This document shows, in pieces, positions 27,501 through 33,593 of a DNA stretch of 39,883 nt; within the stretch, counting starts at the first letter, position 1, and every line of letters begins with the position of its first letter. Source of the DNA: Candidatus Bacteroides merdipullorum (GTDB lineage: Bacteria; Bacteroidota; Bacteroidia; Bacteroidales; Bacteroidaceae). The position numbers and the translations under genes were made by a program. Under the pieces are notes generated by a model. That model saw only the letters and a list, made by a program, of their open reading frames with translations. It did no database searches and was not told where the DNA came from. The stretch is taken from positions 1-39,883 of the forward strand of contig DXCK01000039.1 of assembly GCA_019116045.1 (NCBI GenBank), given 5' to 3'.

Positions 27501-27565
27501 AGGTAGAAGAGGCACACCAGCGTGAGCAGTACTGCAAAAACCCTTACAAATCCTTTGTTTTGCAT
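24551..27565 (-). CDS. secDF: Protein translocase subunit SecDF (fused SecD-SecF)
   Basis: This 1004-residue inner-membrane protein joins SecD (about 1-610) and SecF (about 640-1004) in one chain, the normal form in Bacteroidetes. The first membrane segment is at about 8-26. The SecD motif 'GLDLKGGMNVILEV' follows near residue 76, then the long periplasmic P1 domain with a low-complexity insert rich in Ala, Gln and Lys, and six further membrane segments ('AIGMAVDANVLIYER'). In the SecF half, 'SIDFTGGRNYQVRF' is the hallmark, and 'AIGYSINDKVVIFDRVRE' lies in a conserved membrane-segment pair. It uses the proton gradient to help pull exported proteins out of SecYEG, which serves the many secreted proteins encoded nearby. 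Confidence 0.97.
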   Translation of the reverse strand: MQNKGFVRVFAVLLTLVCLFYLSFSFVTRHYTNKAKEYAKGDAQVEQDYLDSLANEKVYFGNWTLKDCREMEISLGLDLKGGMNVILEVSVPDVIRLLADNKPDEAFNQALSNAAQQAKTSQEDVITLFIREYHRLAPEANLAQLFATQQLKDKVNQQSTDKEVERVLREEVQAAIDNSYNVLRTRIDRFGVVQPNIQSLSDNLGRIMVELPGIKEPERVRKLLQGSANLEFWETYNARDVVPYLQTADSKLHSILSLQENAEKAQQDSTATPAVKEEKNISTADSLAAALKGETANTATDLEAYKKQNPLLAILSLNPSAQSPIVGFANYKDTAEINRYLAMPEVKAGFPKDLRLKWGVAASDYDPKKQTFELYAIRSTQRDGRAPLEGDVISTASDDYDQYGKPCVNMTMNNDGARRWAQLTKQNIGRSIAIVLDGYVYSAPTVQNEITGGSSVITGSFTPDQTKDLANVLRSGKMPAPAHIVQEDIVGPSLGAASIQAGFISCVVAFILLMVYTCSMYGFIPGMVVNGALLLNVFFTFGILTSFQAALTMSGIAGMVLAIGMAVDANVLIYERTKEELRNGKTVKMALHDGYKNAFSAIFDSNFTSIITGIILFYFGTGPIRGFATTQIIGIAISFFTAVYLTRLVYDYFMGKDKWQHLTFETKLSRGVLQDTHFDFMGRNKTWAVGTIVFVVLWAGFLGIRGLSQSIDFTGGRNYQVRFDKPTEPEQVRELMEGNMGDANVSVIAIGTDGRTMRISTNYRIAEEGSNVDTEIEAKLYELLKPLLTEGTTLEQFVDRDNQEGGTIISSQKVGPSIADDTTVAAFWAVFFALIAIGLYILFRFRNIAFSIGSIAALAFDTLGILGIYAMFWGILPFSMEIDQTFVGAILTAIGYSINDKVVIFDRVREFLHLYPKRNSYQLFNDSLNSTLTRTLFTGSSTLIVLVVIFFLGGESIRSFSFAMILGVVIGTFSSLFIGSPIAYAMMRKKRDAGKGIEPAPAAK

Positions 27566-27624
27566 GTTACTTTTAGTTTATTATGATTACTTGTTTTAAT
27601 TGTTTTCTTCTGTTTACAAGGCTG

Positions 27625-27652
27625 CAAATATAGTTTTTTTTTCACAAATCTA
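27625..27652 (-). promoter_or_regulatory. Candidate promoter boxes for secDF
   Basis: On the minus strand two overlapping candidates match TAnnTTTG: TATATTTG (27625-27632) and TAGATTTG (27645-27652). Neither has a clear TTTG at 19-21 bases, so it is uncertain which is used. Confidence 0.35.
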
Positions 27653-27731
27653 AGTCGTTGACCCATTATTTTTTAGAAAACGTCGCGTTGTGCCGTTGTT
27701 TGGAAAAGGGCGGACAAATGCTTCGGAGCTG

Positions 27732-28826
27732 TCATTCGCGTCGTGCTATGCGGCACGTAATGGGGTAGTGGTCGGAGGCCGCGATGCTGCGGTCGACGGT
27801 GCAGTTGAACGCTTCCAGGCTTGGGCTGGTCAGTATGTGGTCTATGCGGAAATAGAATTTGTTTTGGTTGTATGAGATTCCCAGACCTCGGCCGGAGTGG
27901 GTGAAGGCGTCGTCCAGTTCTTGTCCGATGACGCGGTGTGTGTAGGAGATGGGCGAGTCGTTGAAATCGCCGCAGACGATGATGTCCCGGTGGGGCGAGC
28001 GTTGTATTTCGCTGGCGATGGAGTCGGCTTGCGGGGCTCGCAGGGCGGCGGCTTCAGCCAGTTTGCCGACCAGTTGTCGCATGCCGTTTTCTACCTTTTC
28101 TTTCTCCGGGTCGCGCAGCATATCTTCGTAGACCACTTTGTCTTCTTTGGTCAGTTTGTTGGATTCCAGGTGGTTGTTGATAAGCAGGAGGGTGTCGTTG
28201 CCCCAGGCCAGTTCGTAGACCAGGGTGCCGTTGCTGGCGCTGGCGTATTTCAGTGGGCGGGCGGACAGGATGGGCAGTTTGGAGTAGCAGGCTACTTTGT
28301 TGCCGCGTTGTTTGCCTATGGCGTCGATGCGGTGGTAGGGATAGTCGGCCAGGGCTTTGTCGATGTCTTTCTGCGTGGGGTGTTTCGAGGTTTTGCCTGT
28401 GCTGTATTCTTGCAGGCAGATGATGTCGGCCCGGCTTTCTTGCAGGTACGTCAGTATGGGGTTCTGCTTGTCGGCTGGCGAGGAGGCGCCGAATCCCATG
28501 ATATTATAAGATAGTATCTTGAGGTTGGTTTCCGGCAGCCGTTCTGTGTAGAGGTTGACGGGCAGGTAGGTGCGCGCTTGGGGGAGGCAGAGCAGCAGTC
28601 CTGCCAGTGGCAGCAGGGCGCATTTGTATTGTTGGACGATGATCCAGCAGAGCAGGCAGGCTGTGTTGAGCAGCAGGAAGATGGGGAAAGCCAGTCCCAG
28701 GCACGACAGCACGGGGTGCTGCGTCGGCTGTAGGTAAGGGCTGTAGGCAGTGGCCAGCAGCAGGCCGGTGACGGCGAGGTTGGCGGCCAGGAGCAGCAGG
28801 ATGACAAGTTTGCCCAGGTGCTTCAT
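27732..28826 (-). CDS. Endonuclease/exonuclease/phosphatase-family protein, membrane-anchored
   Basis: This 364-residue protein has two or three membrane segments in the first 90 residues ('LVILLLLAANLAVTGLLLA' and two later hydrophobic stretches), then an EEP-fold catalytic domain (about 100-364). The metal and catalytic motifs are intact: 'LSYNIMGFG' (Asn), 'ICLQEYS' (Glu), 'NNHLES', 'VCGDFNDSP' (Asp, Asn) and 'ASDHYPI' (Asp-His). Members hydrolyse phosphodiester bonds in nucleic acids, lipids or small molecules. Its position in the membrane and the attached operon do not tell which. It follows the rhomboid gene by only 6 bases, so it is the third gene of the rhomboid operon. Confidence 0.9.
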   Translation of the reverse strand: MKHLGKLVILLLLAANLAVTGLLLATAYSPYLQPTQHPVLSCLGLAFPIFLLLNTACLLCWIIVQQYKCALLPLAGLLLCLPQARTYLPVNLYTERLPETNLKILSYNIMGFGASSPADKQNPILTYLQESRADIICLQEYSTGKTSKHPTQKDIDKALADYPYHRIDAIGKQRGNKVACYSKLPILSARPLKYASASNGTLVYELAWGNDTLLLINNHLESNKLTKEDKVVYEDMLRDPEKEKVENGMRQLVGKLAEAAALRAPQADSIASEIQRSPHRDIIVCGDFNDSPISYTHRVIGQELDDAFTHSGRGLGISYNQNKFYFRIDHILTSPSLEAFNCTVDRSIAASDHYPITCRIARRE

Positions 28827-28832
28827 GCCGTG

Positions 28833-29732
28833 TTAGCGTTTGCTGGCGTCGAACAGGCTTTTCTTTTCTTCCGTGGTCAGGCTTTCGTAGCCCGACTTTT
28901 TCAGCTTGTCCAGGATGCGGTCTATTTCGTCGGCTTGTGCTTTCCGGCGTGCGTTGTAGTCATAGTCCTTTTGCCGTTCGTTGGCTCCGGCGCCGTAGTG
29001 CACCTTCATTTTCGGTTTGCGGGGACGGGGGCGGAAAAGGGTTGCCAGTGCGTCGGCGGCCTGGTTAATCCAGCGGGTGGGGTCGGTGCCCCTGCTCAGC
29101 CCGGCGGCAAACCACAGTCCGGCCAGTGCGCCGCCCAGGTGGGCGATGTGCCCGCCGGCGTTTTCGGAGGTGATGAACAGCACGTCCAGGCCGATGACAA
29201 TCAGTGCCAGGTATTTCAGGCGGATGCTGCCGAGCAACAGCAGGCCGATGGGGTAGTTGGGCTCGCGATAGGCGGTGGCGGCCACGATGCCCAGCGCGGA
29301 GGCCGAAGCACCCAGCATGAAGGCGTAGTCTACCTGAAGTTGGAAGTAGGGGAAGATGTTATAGGCCAGCATGTAGAGCGCACCGCCGCAGATGCCGGCC
29401 AGCAGGTAGAGCCCCCGCAGGTGCTTGGACGAGAAGAATTGCAGGAAAAGGCCGCCGAACCAGTAGAGCCACAGCATGTTGAACAGCAGGTGCCAGAGGT
29501 TGGCGTGCAGAAACATGTAGGTCAGCACGGACCACGGTTGCCGGAGAAAGTTGGCGGGTGAGGCCGGCAGCTCGAACCATTGCAGGAAGTCTGTGGGCGG
29601 CATGTTGAACAGTTTCAGCACGATGCCCGTCAGCGCCACCAGCAAGAAGACGGCCACGTTGATATAGATGAGCCGGACGTGTATGCCGCCCCGGCGGAAG
29701 TTTTCTTTCAGGTCAGTTATAATAGTAGCCAT
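28833..29732 (-). CDS. Rhomboid-family intramembrane serine protease (second of two)
   Basis: This 299-residue protein has six predicted membrane helices in the first 215 residues and a charged tail. Rhomboid motifs are present: 'WSVLTYMFLHANLWHLLFNM' (His and Asn region, near residues 67-86), the active-site 'GASASALG' with Ser143, and 'HIAHLGG' with His198. The usual GxSG reads GASA here, a small change after the serine. The cytoplasmic tail (about 215-299) is basic, then ends in a helix of the type 'DEIDRILDKLKKSGYESLT', a short motif seen in Bacteroidetes rhomboids. The gene overlaps the upstream rhomboid gene by 20 bases, showing translational coupling. Substrates are unknown. Confidence 0.93.
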   Translation of the reverse strand: MATIITDLKENFRRGGIHVRLIYINVAVFLLVALTGIVLKLFNMPPTDFLQWFELPASPANFLRQPWSVLTYMFLHANLWHLLFNMLWLYWFGGLFLQFFSSKHLRGLYLLAGICGGALYMLAYNIFPYFQLQVDYAFMLGASASALGIVAATAYREPNYPIGLLLLGSIRLKYLALIVIGLDVLFITSENAGGHIAHLGGALAGLWFAAGLSRGTDPTRWINQAADALATLFRPRPRKPKMKVHYGAGANERQKDYDYNARRKAQADEIDRILDKLKKSGYESLTTEEKKSLFDASKR

Positions 29733-30450
29733 TGTTTCCGTTGTTTTTCTTACGCCAGTAAAGTATCAGCAGGAAGCCGAATATCATGCCTCCCAGGTGT
29801 GCGAAATGAGCTACGTTGTCCGCAGCATTGTTGGCCAGTCCGGCATACAGCTCGATGACGGCATAGCCGATGACGAACCACTTGGCCTTGATGGGGAAGG
29901 GCAGGGGGAAGATGAACATCCGCTCGTTGGGGAACAACATGCCGAAGGCCAGGAGGATGCCGTAGACCGCGCCCGAGGCGCCCACGGTGCTGCTGTTCAG
30001 CGTCAGGTTCAGGTTGGCCAGGGCCGGGTCGACAAAGTTCTTGTATTCCCGCAGGGCGTTTGCCCCTTCGCGCATCACCGTTTCGACAGCTTCGGGCGGC
30101 AAGCCTGCTTGCAAAGTATAATAATGTATGCCGGTGACGGCCTCCTGGATGAGTCCCGCCCCGATGCCGCATACCATGTAGTAGAACAGGAACCGCTTCG
30201 GCCCCCATACTTGCTCGAGGATGCGCCCGAACATCCACACGGCAAACATGTTGAAAAACACGTGCAGGAAGCTGCCGTGCATGAACATGTAGGTGATGAG
30301 CTGCGCGGCGTTGAAGCGGTCGGACAGGATGAAGTGCAGCCCCAGGTAGTCGCCCAGGTCGATGCCGTAGCGTTCGGCGGCCAGCGTGGCCAGATACATC
30401 AGCGCGTTGATGATAAGCAGGTTCTTGGTGACAGTCGGTAGTGGATTCAT
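29713..30450 (-). CDS. Rhomboid-family intramembrane serine protease (first of two)
   Basis: This 245-residue protein has the compact six-helix rhomboid core. Motifs are complete: 'LITYMFMHGSFLHVFFNMFA' (about 51-70), 'GASGAVYG' with Ser159, and 'HFAHLGG' with His218. A loop of about 40 residues between helices (about 107-150) carries many charged residues and is longer than in the second rhomboid. It is the first gene of the rhomboid-rhomboid-EEP operon, driven by a promoter at 30477-30506 that diverges from the HU gene. Paired rhomboid genes in tandem are common in Bacteroidales, and the job of the pair is not known. Confidence 0.94.
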   Translation of the reverse strand: MNPLPTVTKNLLIINALMYLATLAAERYGIDLGDYLGLHFILSDRFNAAQLITYMFMHGSFLHVFFNMFAVWMFGRILEQVWGPKRFLFYYMVCGIGAGLIQEAVTGIHYYTLQAGLPPEAVETVMREGANALREYKNFVDPALANLNLTLNSSTVGASGAVYGILLAFGMLFPNERMFIFPLPFPIKAKWFVIGYAVIELYAGLANNAADNVAHFAHLGGMIFGFLLILYWRKKNNGNNGYYYN

Positions 30451-30476
30451 AAAAGGTGGTTTGTCGTTCTCGGCGG

Positions 30477-30506
30477 CAAAAGTACGAATAAATTCTGTTC
30501 TACAAC
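30477..30506 (-). promoter_or_regulatory. Bacteroidetes-type promoter for the rhomboid operon
   Basis: On the minus strand TACTTTTG (30477-30484) matches TAnnTTTG. GTTG (30503-30506) is one base from TTTG, with a spacer of 18. A 7-bp palindrome, TTCTGTT-CTAC-AACAGAA (30493-30510), overlaps the -33 box and could be an operator. Confidence 0.6.
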
Positions 30507-30518
30507 AGAAAAAGGCGG

Positions 30519-30544
30519 GCGGATTCCCGGAAAATCCGCTTTTT
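30519..30544 (+). terminator. Terminator-like hairpin between divergent promoters
   Basis: GCGGATT (30519-30525) pairs with AATCCGC (30533-30539), followed by TTTTT (30540-30544) on the plus strand. No plus-strand gene precedes it, so it may block stray transcription into the HU promoter region. Confidence 0.5.
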
Positions 30545-30567
30545 CACGTTTATTTTCACCGTTTTTA

Positions 30568-30597
30568 TTTGATATTCAGAAATATTGCTTACTTTTG
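30568..30597 (+). promoter_or_regulatory. Bacteroidetes-type promoter for the HU gene
   Basis: TTTG (30568-30571) and TACTTTTG (30590-30597) are both exact matches, with a spacer of 18. The leader to the ATG at 30685 is about 80 bases and ends in a T-run with no Shine-Dalgarno site. Confidence 0.7.
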
Positions 30598-30684
30598 CCC
30601 TGAACAGCGTATGCAGGAAAGAGCCAGAGAGAGTGCAAGAGCCTGCTGCTTCCGTCGCATCTTTTTTTTAATACCAATATAGTT

Positions 30685-30951
30685 ATGAATAAGTCAGATT
30701 TAATTAGTATCATGGCTGCCGAGGGCGGCATGTCGAAGGTAGTAGCCAAGAATGCGTTGGATGCGTTTATCGCAGCAGTAACGAAAGCAATGAAAGAAGG
30801 CGATAAAGTCGCTTTGGTCGGTTTCGGCACCTTCTCCGTGTCCGAGCGTGCAGAACGTAGCGGCATCAACCCCGTTACGAAGCAGCTCATCAAAATCCCG
30901 GCCAAGAAAGTGGTGAAATTCAAACCCGGCACAGATTTGACTATTGATTGA
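30685..30951 (+). CDS. HU-family DNA-binding protein
   Basis: This 88-residue protein is the normal HU length. The N-terminal helices (MNKSDLISIMAAEGGMSKVV) form the dimer core. 'VALVGFGTFSVSERAER' leads into the beta-arm, and 'GINPVT' carries the proline that inserts between base pairs. 'IPAKKVVKFKPG' is the closing motif of the family. HU bends and compacts DNA and helps many regulatory events. The gene is single, with its own promoter (30568) and terminator (30984). It is not linked by operon to the fimbrial genes downstream. Confidence 0.96.
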   Translation: MNKSDLISIMAAEGGMSKVVAKNALDAFIAAVTKAMKEGDKVALVGFGTFSVSERAERSGINPVTKQLIKIPAKKVVKFKPGTDLTID

Positions 30952-30983
30952 TGACGATTCTGCTCGCGCAGAATAACAAGGCA

Positions 30984-31033
30984 GGCGTCCAAGTCCGTAA
31001 CCCCTCGTCGGTTGCAGGCTTGGGCGTCTTTTT
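30984..31033 (+). terminator. Rho-independent terminator after the HU gene
   Basis: GGCGTCCAAG (30984-30993) pairs with CTTGGGCGTC (31019-31028) through ten pairs, two of them G-T, and five T follow (31029-31033). A smaller stem, AACC/GGTT, lies inside the loop. It begins 32 bases after the stop codon. Confidence 0.75.
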
Positions 31034-31362
31034 GTGCCCGTTCCCTTGCCTTGTTCCAAGTCCCGTCCCTTTGCCCGTCGGGGACTTGCTTCTTGTCCGT
31101 CGCGGCCCCGCTTCCTGTGCGCAAGAGCCCCCTTGCTTGAGCCGGCCTCTTGTGCCGGCGTCTCCGTAGCGCTGTGGCGCTTACTGGAAATCTGTACGTC
31201 TGGCACCGCAGGGCGGGCGGCGTTTTCTTCTATATATAAATAGGTGTGATGGCGTGAAGCAGTTTTTTCTTCCCTTTATCGGCACTTCGTGTGTGAACTC
31301 CCGTTGCGACGGCGATGGCAAGTATTTTTTATGCAAATTAGTCATTTTTGTCCTCCATATTC

Positions 31363-31394
31363 TTTGTGTATAAAATAAAAATACTTTATCTTTG
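31363..31394 (+). promoter_or_regulatory. Consensus Bacteroidetes promoter of the fimbrial operon
   Basis: TTTG (31363-31366) and TATCTTTG (31387-31394) are exact, with a 20-base spacer: the best promoter in the window. The first gene starts at 31506, leaving a leader of about 105 bases. No inverted repeats of the invertible-promoter type were seen around it. Confidence 0.75.
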
Positions 31395-31505
31395 TAACCT
31401 GATTACCGTTGAACGGTTATCCTGATAGAAGCAAACAAAAGAAACGAAGGCAAAAATCCGCGGGTAAAATGCGGACAGATTGCCGACAAACAAACGTTTT
31501 TATAC

Positions 31506-32087
31506 ATGAAATTCAGAAGGCAAATATGGCTATGGTGTCTATTGTGCTGTCTGACGGCGAACGCTCAAAAGGTAGCAGTAAAAACGAATCTGCTTTACGA
31601 CTTCACTGCCACGGCTAATCTTGGCGTTGAATGGGGCGTAACACCGCATTGGACGATAGACCTTTCCGCTAACTACAACGGATGGACTTTTGGAGAAAAC
31701 AAGAAGTGGAAGCATTGGCTTCTGCAGCCTGAAGCACGCTATTGGCTGTGCGAACGCTTCAACGGCCATTTCGTGGGGGCACATTTGTTGGGTGGCACAT
31801 ACAATCTGGGCAACCTCGACATGAACTTCAAACTTTTCGGCACCGACTTCGGGCAACTTAAGGACTACCGCTTCGAAGGATGGATGATGGGTGCCGGACT
31901 CACCTACGGTTATCACTGGATACTTTCCCGCCGGTGGAGCATCGAAGCCGCCATCGGCATAGGCTATGTCTATTCGCAGGCCGACAAATACGAGTGTCCC
32001 CATTGTGGCGACAAACTGGAAGAAGACCGCAAACACCACTACTTCGGGCCCACCAAGGCGGCTGTTAACCTGATTTATGCTTTTTAA
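31506..32087 (+). CDS. DUF3575-family outer-membrane beta-barrel protein
   Basis: This 193-residue protein has a signal peptide (MKFRRQIWLWCLLCCLTANAQ). It then shows the DUF3575 start 'VAVKTNLLYDFTATANLGVEWG' in its first barrel strands, alternating aromatic strands through the middle, and ends 'AAVNLIYAF', a typical outer-membrane C-terminus with a final Phe. A short 'YECPHCGDK' with Cys164 and Cys167 near the end recalls a metal-binding knuckle. Proteins of this family lie upstream of FimA/Mfa1-type fimbrial genes in Bacteroidales and may help assembly or anchoring. It is the first gene after the promoter at 31363 and lies 21 bases before the DUF3868 gene. Confidence 0.85.
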   Translation: MKFRRQIWLWCLLCCLTANAQKVAVKTNLLYDFTATANLGVEWGVTPHWTIDLSANYNGWTFGENKKWKHWLLQPEARYWLCERFNGHFVGAHLLGGTYNLGNLDMNFKLFGTDFGQLKDYRFEGWMMGAGLTYGYHWILSRRWSIEAAIGIGYVYSQADKYECPHCGDKLEEDRKHHYFGPTKAAVNLIYAF

Positions 32088-32108
32088 TCTGAGAGGGGGA
32101 ACTGCAAC

Positions 32109-33581
32109 ATGAAAACAATCCGTCATATACTTCATTTCAATCACACGGCTGCATCCTTGCGTTTGGCCTGTCTCGTCACCCTCTGTCTGGCTGCCATACT
32201 TTCTGCCGGCGCCCAGCAACGATTGCAGAGTGGCGCACGGGCTGCCGATATCTGTATTGACCGCCTGCGCGACAGCGTCCTGGTCAGCCTCCGGCTGGAC
32301 ATCGACAGCCTGTCGGTGCGCAGCAATCGGGCAGTGGTACTGATGCCCTATCTGAAGAACAATAGTCGTGAATGGCTCCTGCCCTCCGTCGAGGTGGTGG
32401 GGCGTAAACATGCCCTGTATGCCGAGCGCAACGGCGGCAGCATCTATGCCGATGCCGACACACGCATTGTGACGAAGCAAAAAGGTGACAATCTGCCGGT
32501 GGAATACCGCGCCGTGCTACCCTATACCGACGGCATGGGCACGCTGCAACTTTGCTTCCGCGAAGACCTCTGCGGTTGCGGTGAACGCGACCGCTTGGCG
32601 GAGACCCATCAGCCTTTGGCACAAGCCGATGTAGACTTTCATCCCGTCCTGGCCTATCTGGCCCCGAAGGCCGAGGCTGTCAAAGCACGTTGCCTCAGCG
32701 GAGAGGCCTATCTGGACTTTCCTGTGAACCGTACTGAAATTCATCCCGACTACCGGCGGAATCCCGCCGAGTTGGGCAAGATACGTGCCACCATCGACAC
32801 CGTGCGCCGCAACCCGAAAGACTATCGCATCACCCGCATCTCTTTGCGTGGTTATGCCTCGCCCGAAGGTACTTACGCCCTCAACACCCGCTTGTCGAGC
32901 GGGCGTACGGAAGCCGTACGTCGCTACCTGGTCGATTGTTACGACTTTGCCGACACACTCTTCGCTCTCTCCCACGAGCCCGAGAACTGGGCCGGCCTGC
33001 GCCGCTACGTCGAACAAAGCGGCCTGCGCGATAAGAATGACATCCTGGCCTTGATAGACCGCACCGACTTGCAGCCCGATGCCAAAGAACTCGAGTTGCG
33101 TACCCGCCATCCGCAGTCCTACCGCCTTCTGCTGCAAGAGTGTTATCCCGGGCTGCGCCGCACGGACTATCGCGTGGACTACGTCATCCGGGGCTTCGAC
33201 GTCGAGGAGGCCAAAGCACTGGTGCGCACCCGCCCGCAAGACCTCAGCCTGCAGGAACTCTTCCTCGTGGCGCAGACCTACCGGCCGGGCAGCGCAGACT
33301 TCAAACAAGTGTTTGATGTGGCCGTGCGCATGTACCCTGCCGACCCTGTGGCCAACCTCAATGCCGCCAACGCCTTGCTCGAACAGCGTCTGCCCGAACA
33401 AGCCTTGCGCTATTTAGACCTGGTTCCCGCGTGTCCCGAAGCCCAAAACGCCCGGGCCGTCGCGCTTATCCTGCTCCGCCGCTACGACGAAGCCCTGCCC
33501 CTGCTGCAAGCCGCTTCTTCGGCCGGACTGCAAGCCGCCAAAACAAACATTCGGATACTTCAATTAAACGATAACCAATAA
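32109..33581 (+). CDS. DUF3868-type fimbrial-locus protein with OmpA-like and TPR-like parts
   Basis: This 490-residue exported protein has a signal in the first 36 residues, ending LSAGAQQ. The N-terminal region (about 36-135) fits the DUF3868 beta domain ('VLVSLRLDIDSLSVRSNRAVVLMP'). The middle (about 195-275) resembles an OmpA-like fold ('ISLRGYASPEGTYALNTRLSSGR'), which in OmpA binds peptidoglycan. The C-terminal part (about 390-490) is made of paired helices of the TPR type ('NAANALLEQRLPEQALRYL'). It is part of the DUF3575-DUF3868-fimbrillin order common in Bacteroides fimbrial loci. A periplasmic scaffold for fimbria export or anchoring is plausible but not shown. Confidence 0.8.
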   Translation: MKTIRHILHFNHTAASLRLACLVTLCLAAILSAGAQQRLQSGARAADICIDRLRDSVLVSLRLDIDSLSVRSNRAVVLMPYLKNNSREWLLPSVEVVGRKHALYAERNGGSIYADADTRIVTKQKGDNLPVEYRAVLPYTDGMGTLQLCFREDLCGCGERDRLAETHQPLAQADVDFHPVLAYLAPKAEAVKARCLSGEAYLDFPVNRTEIHPDYRRNPAELGKIRATIDTVRRNPKDYRITRISLRGYASPEGTYALNTRLSSGRTEAVRRYLVDCYDFADTLFALSHEPENWAGLRRYVEQSGLRDKNDILALIDRTDLQPDAKELELRTRHPQSYRLLLQECYPGLRRTDYRVDYVIRGFDVEEAKALVRTRPQDLSLQELFLVAQTYRPGSADFKQVFDVAVRMYPADPVANLNAANALLEQRLPEQALRYLDLVPACPEAQNARAVALILLRRYDEALPLLQAASSAGLQAAKTNIRILQLNDNQ

Positions 33582-33593
33582 TACGTAACACTT

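Larger units (their letters stand above)
30952..31505. other. Long intergenic region between HU and the fimbrial locus
   Basis: These 554 bases hold the HU terminator (30984-31033), a G/C-rich stretch with several short perfect hairpins (31058-31184), an A/T-rich stretch, and the fimbrial promoter (31363-31394). No protein is supported. The hairpin-rich part could be a structured RNA or a decayed repeat. Confidence 0.55.

Noticed and set aside
31363..31505. Invertible promoter of the fimbrial operon
   Set aside because: No pair of inverted repeats flanking the promoter was seen and no recombinase gene is in the window.
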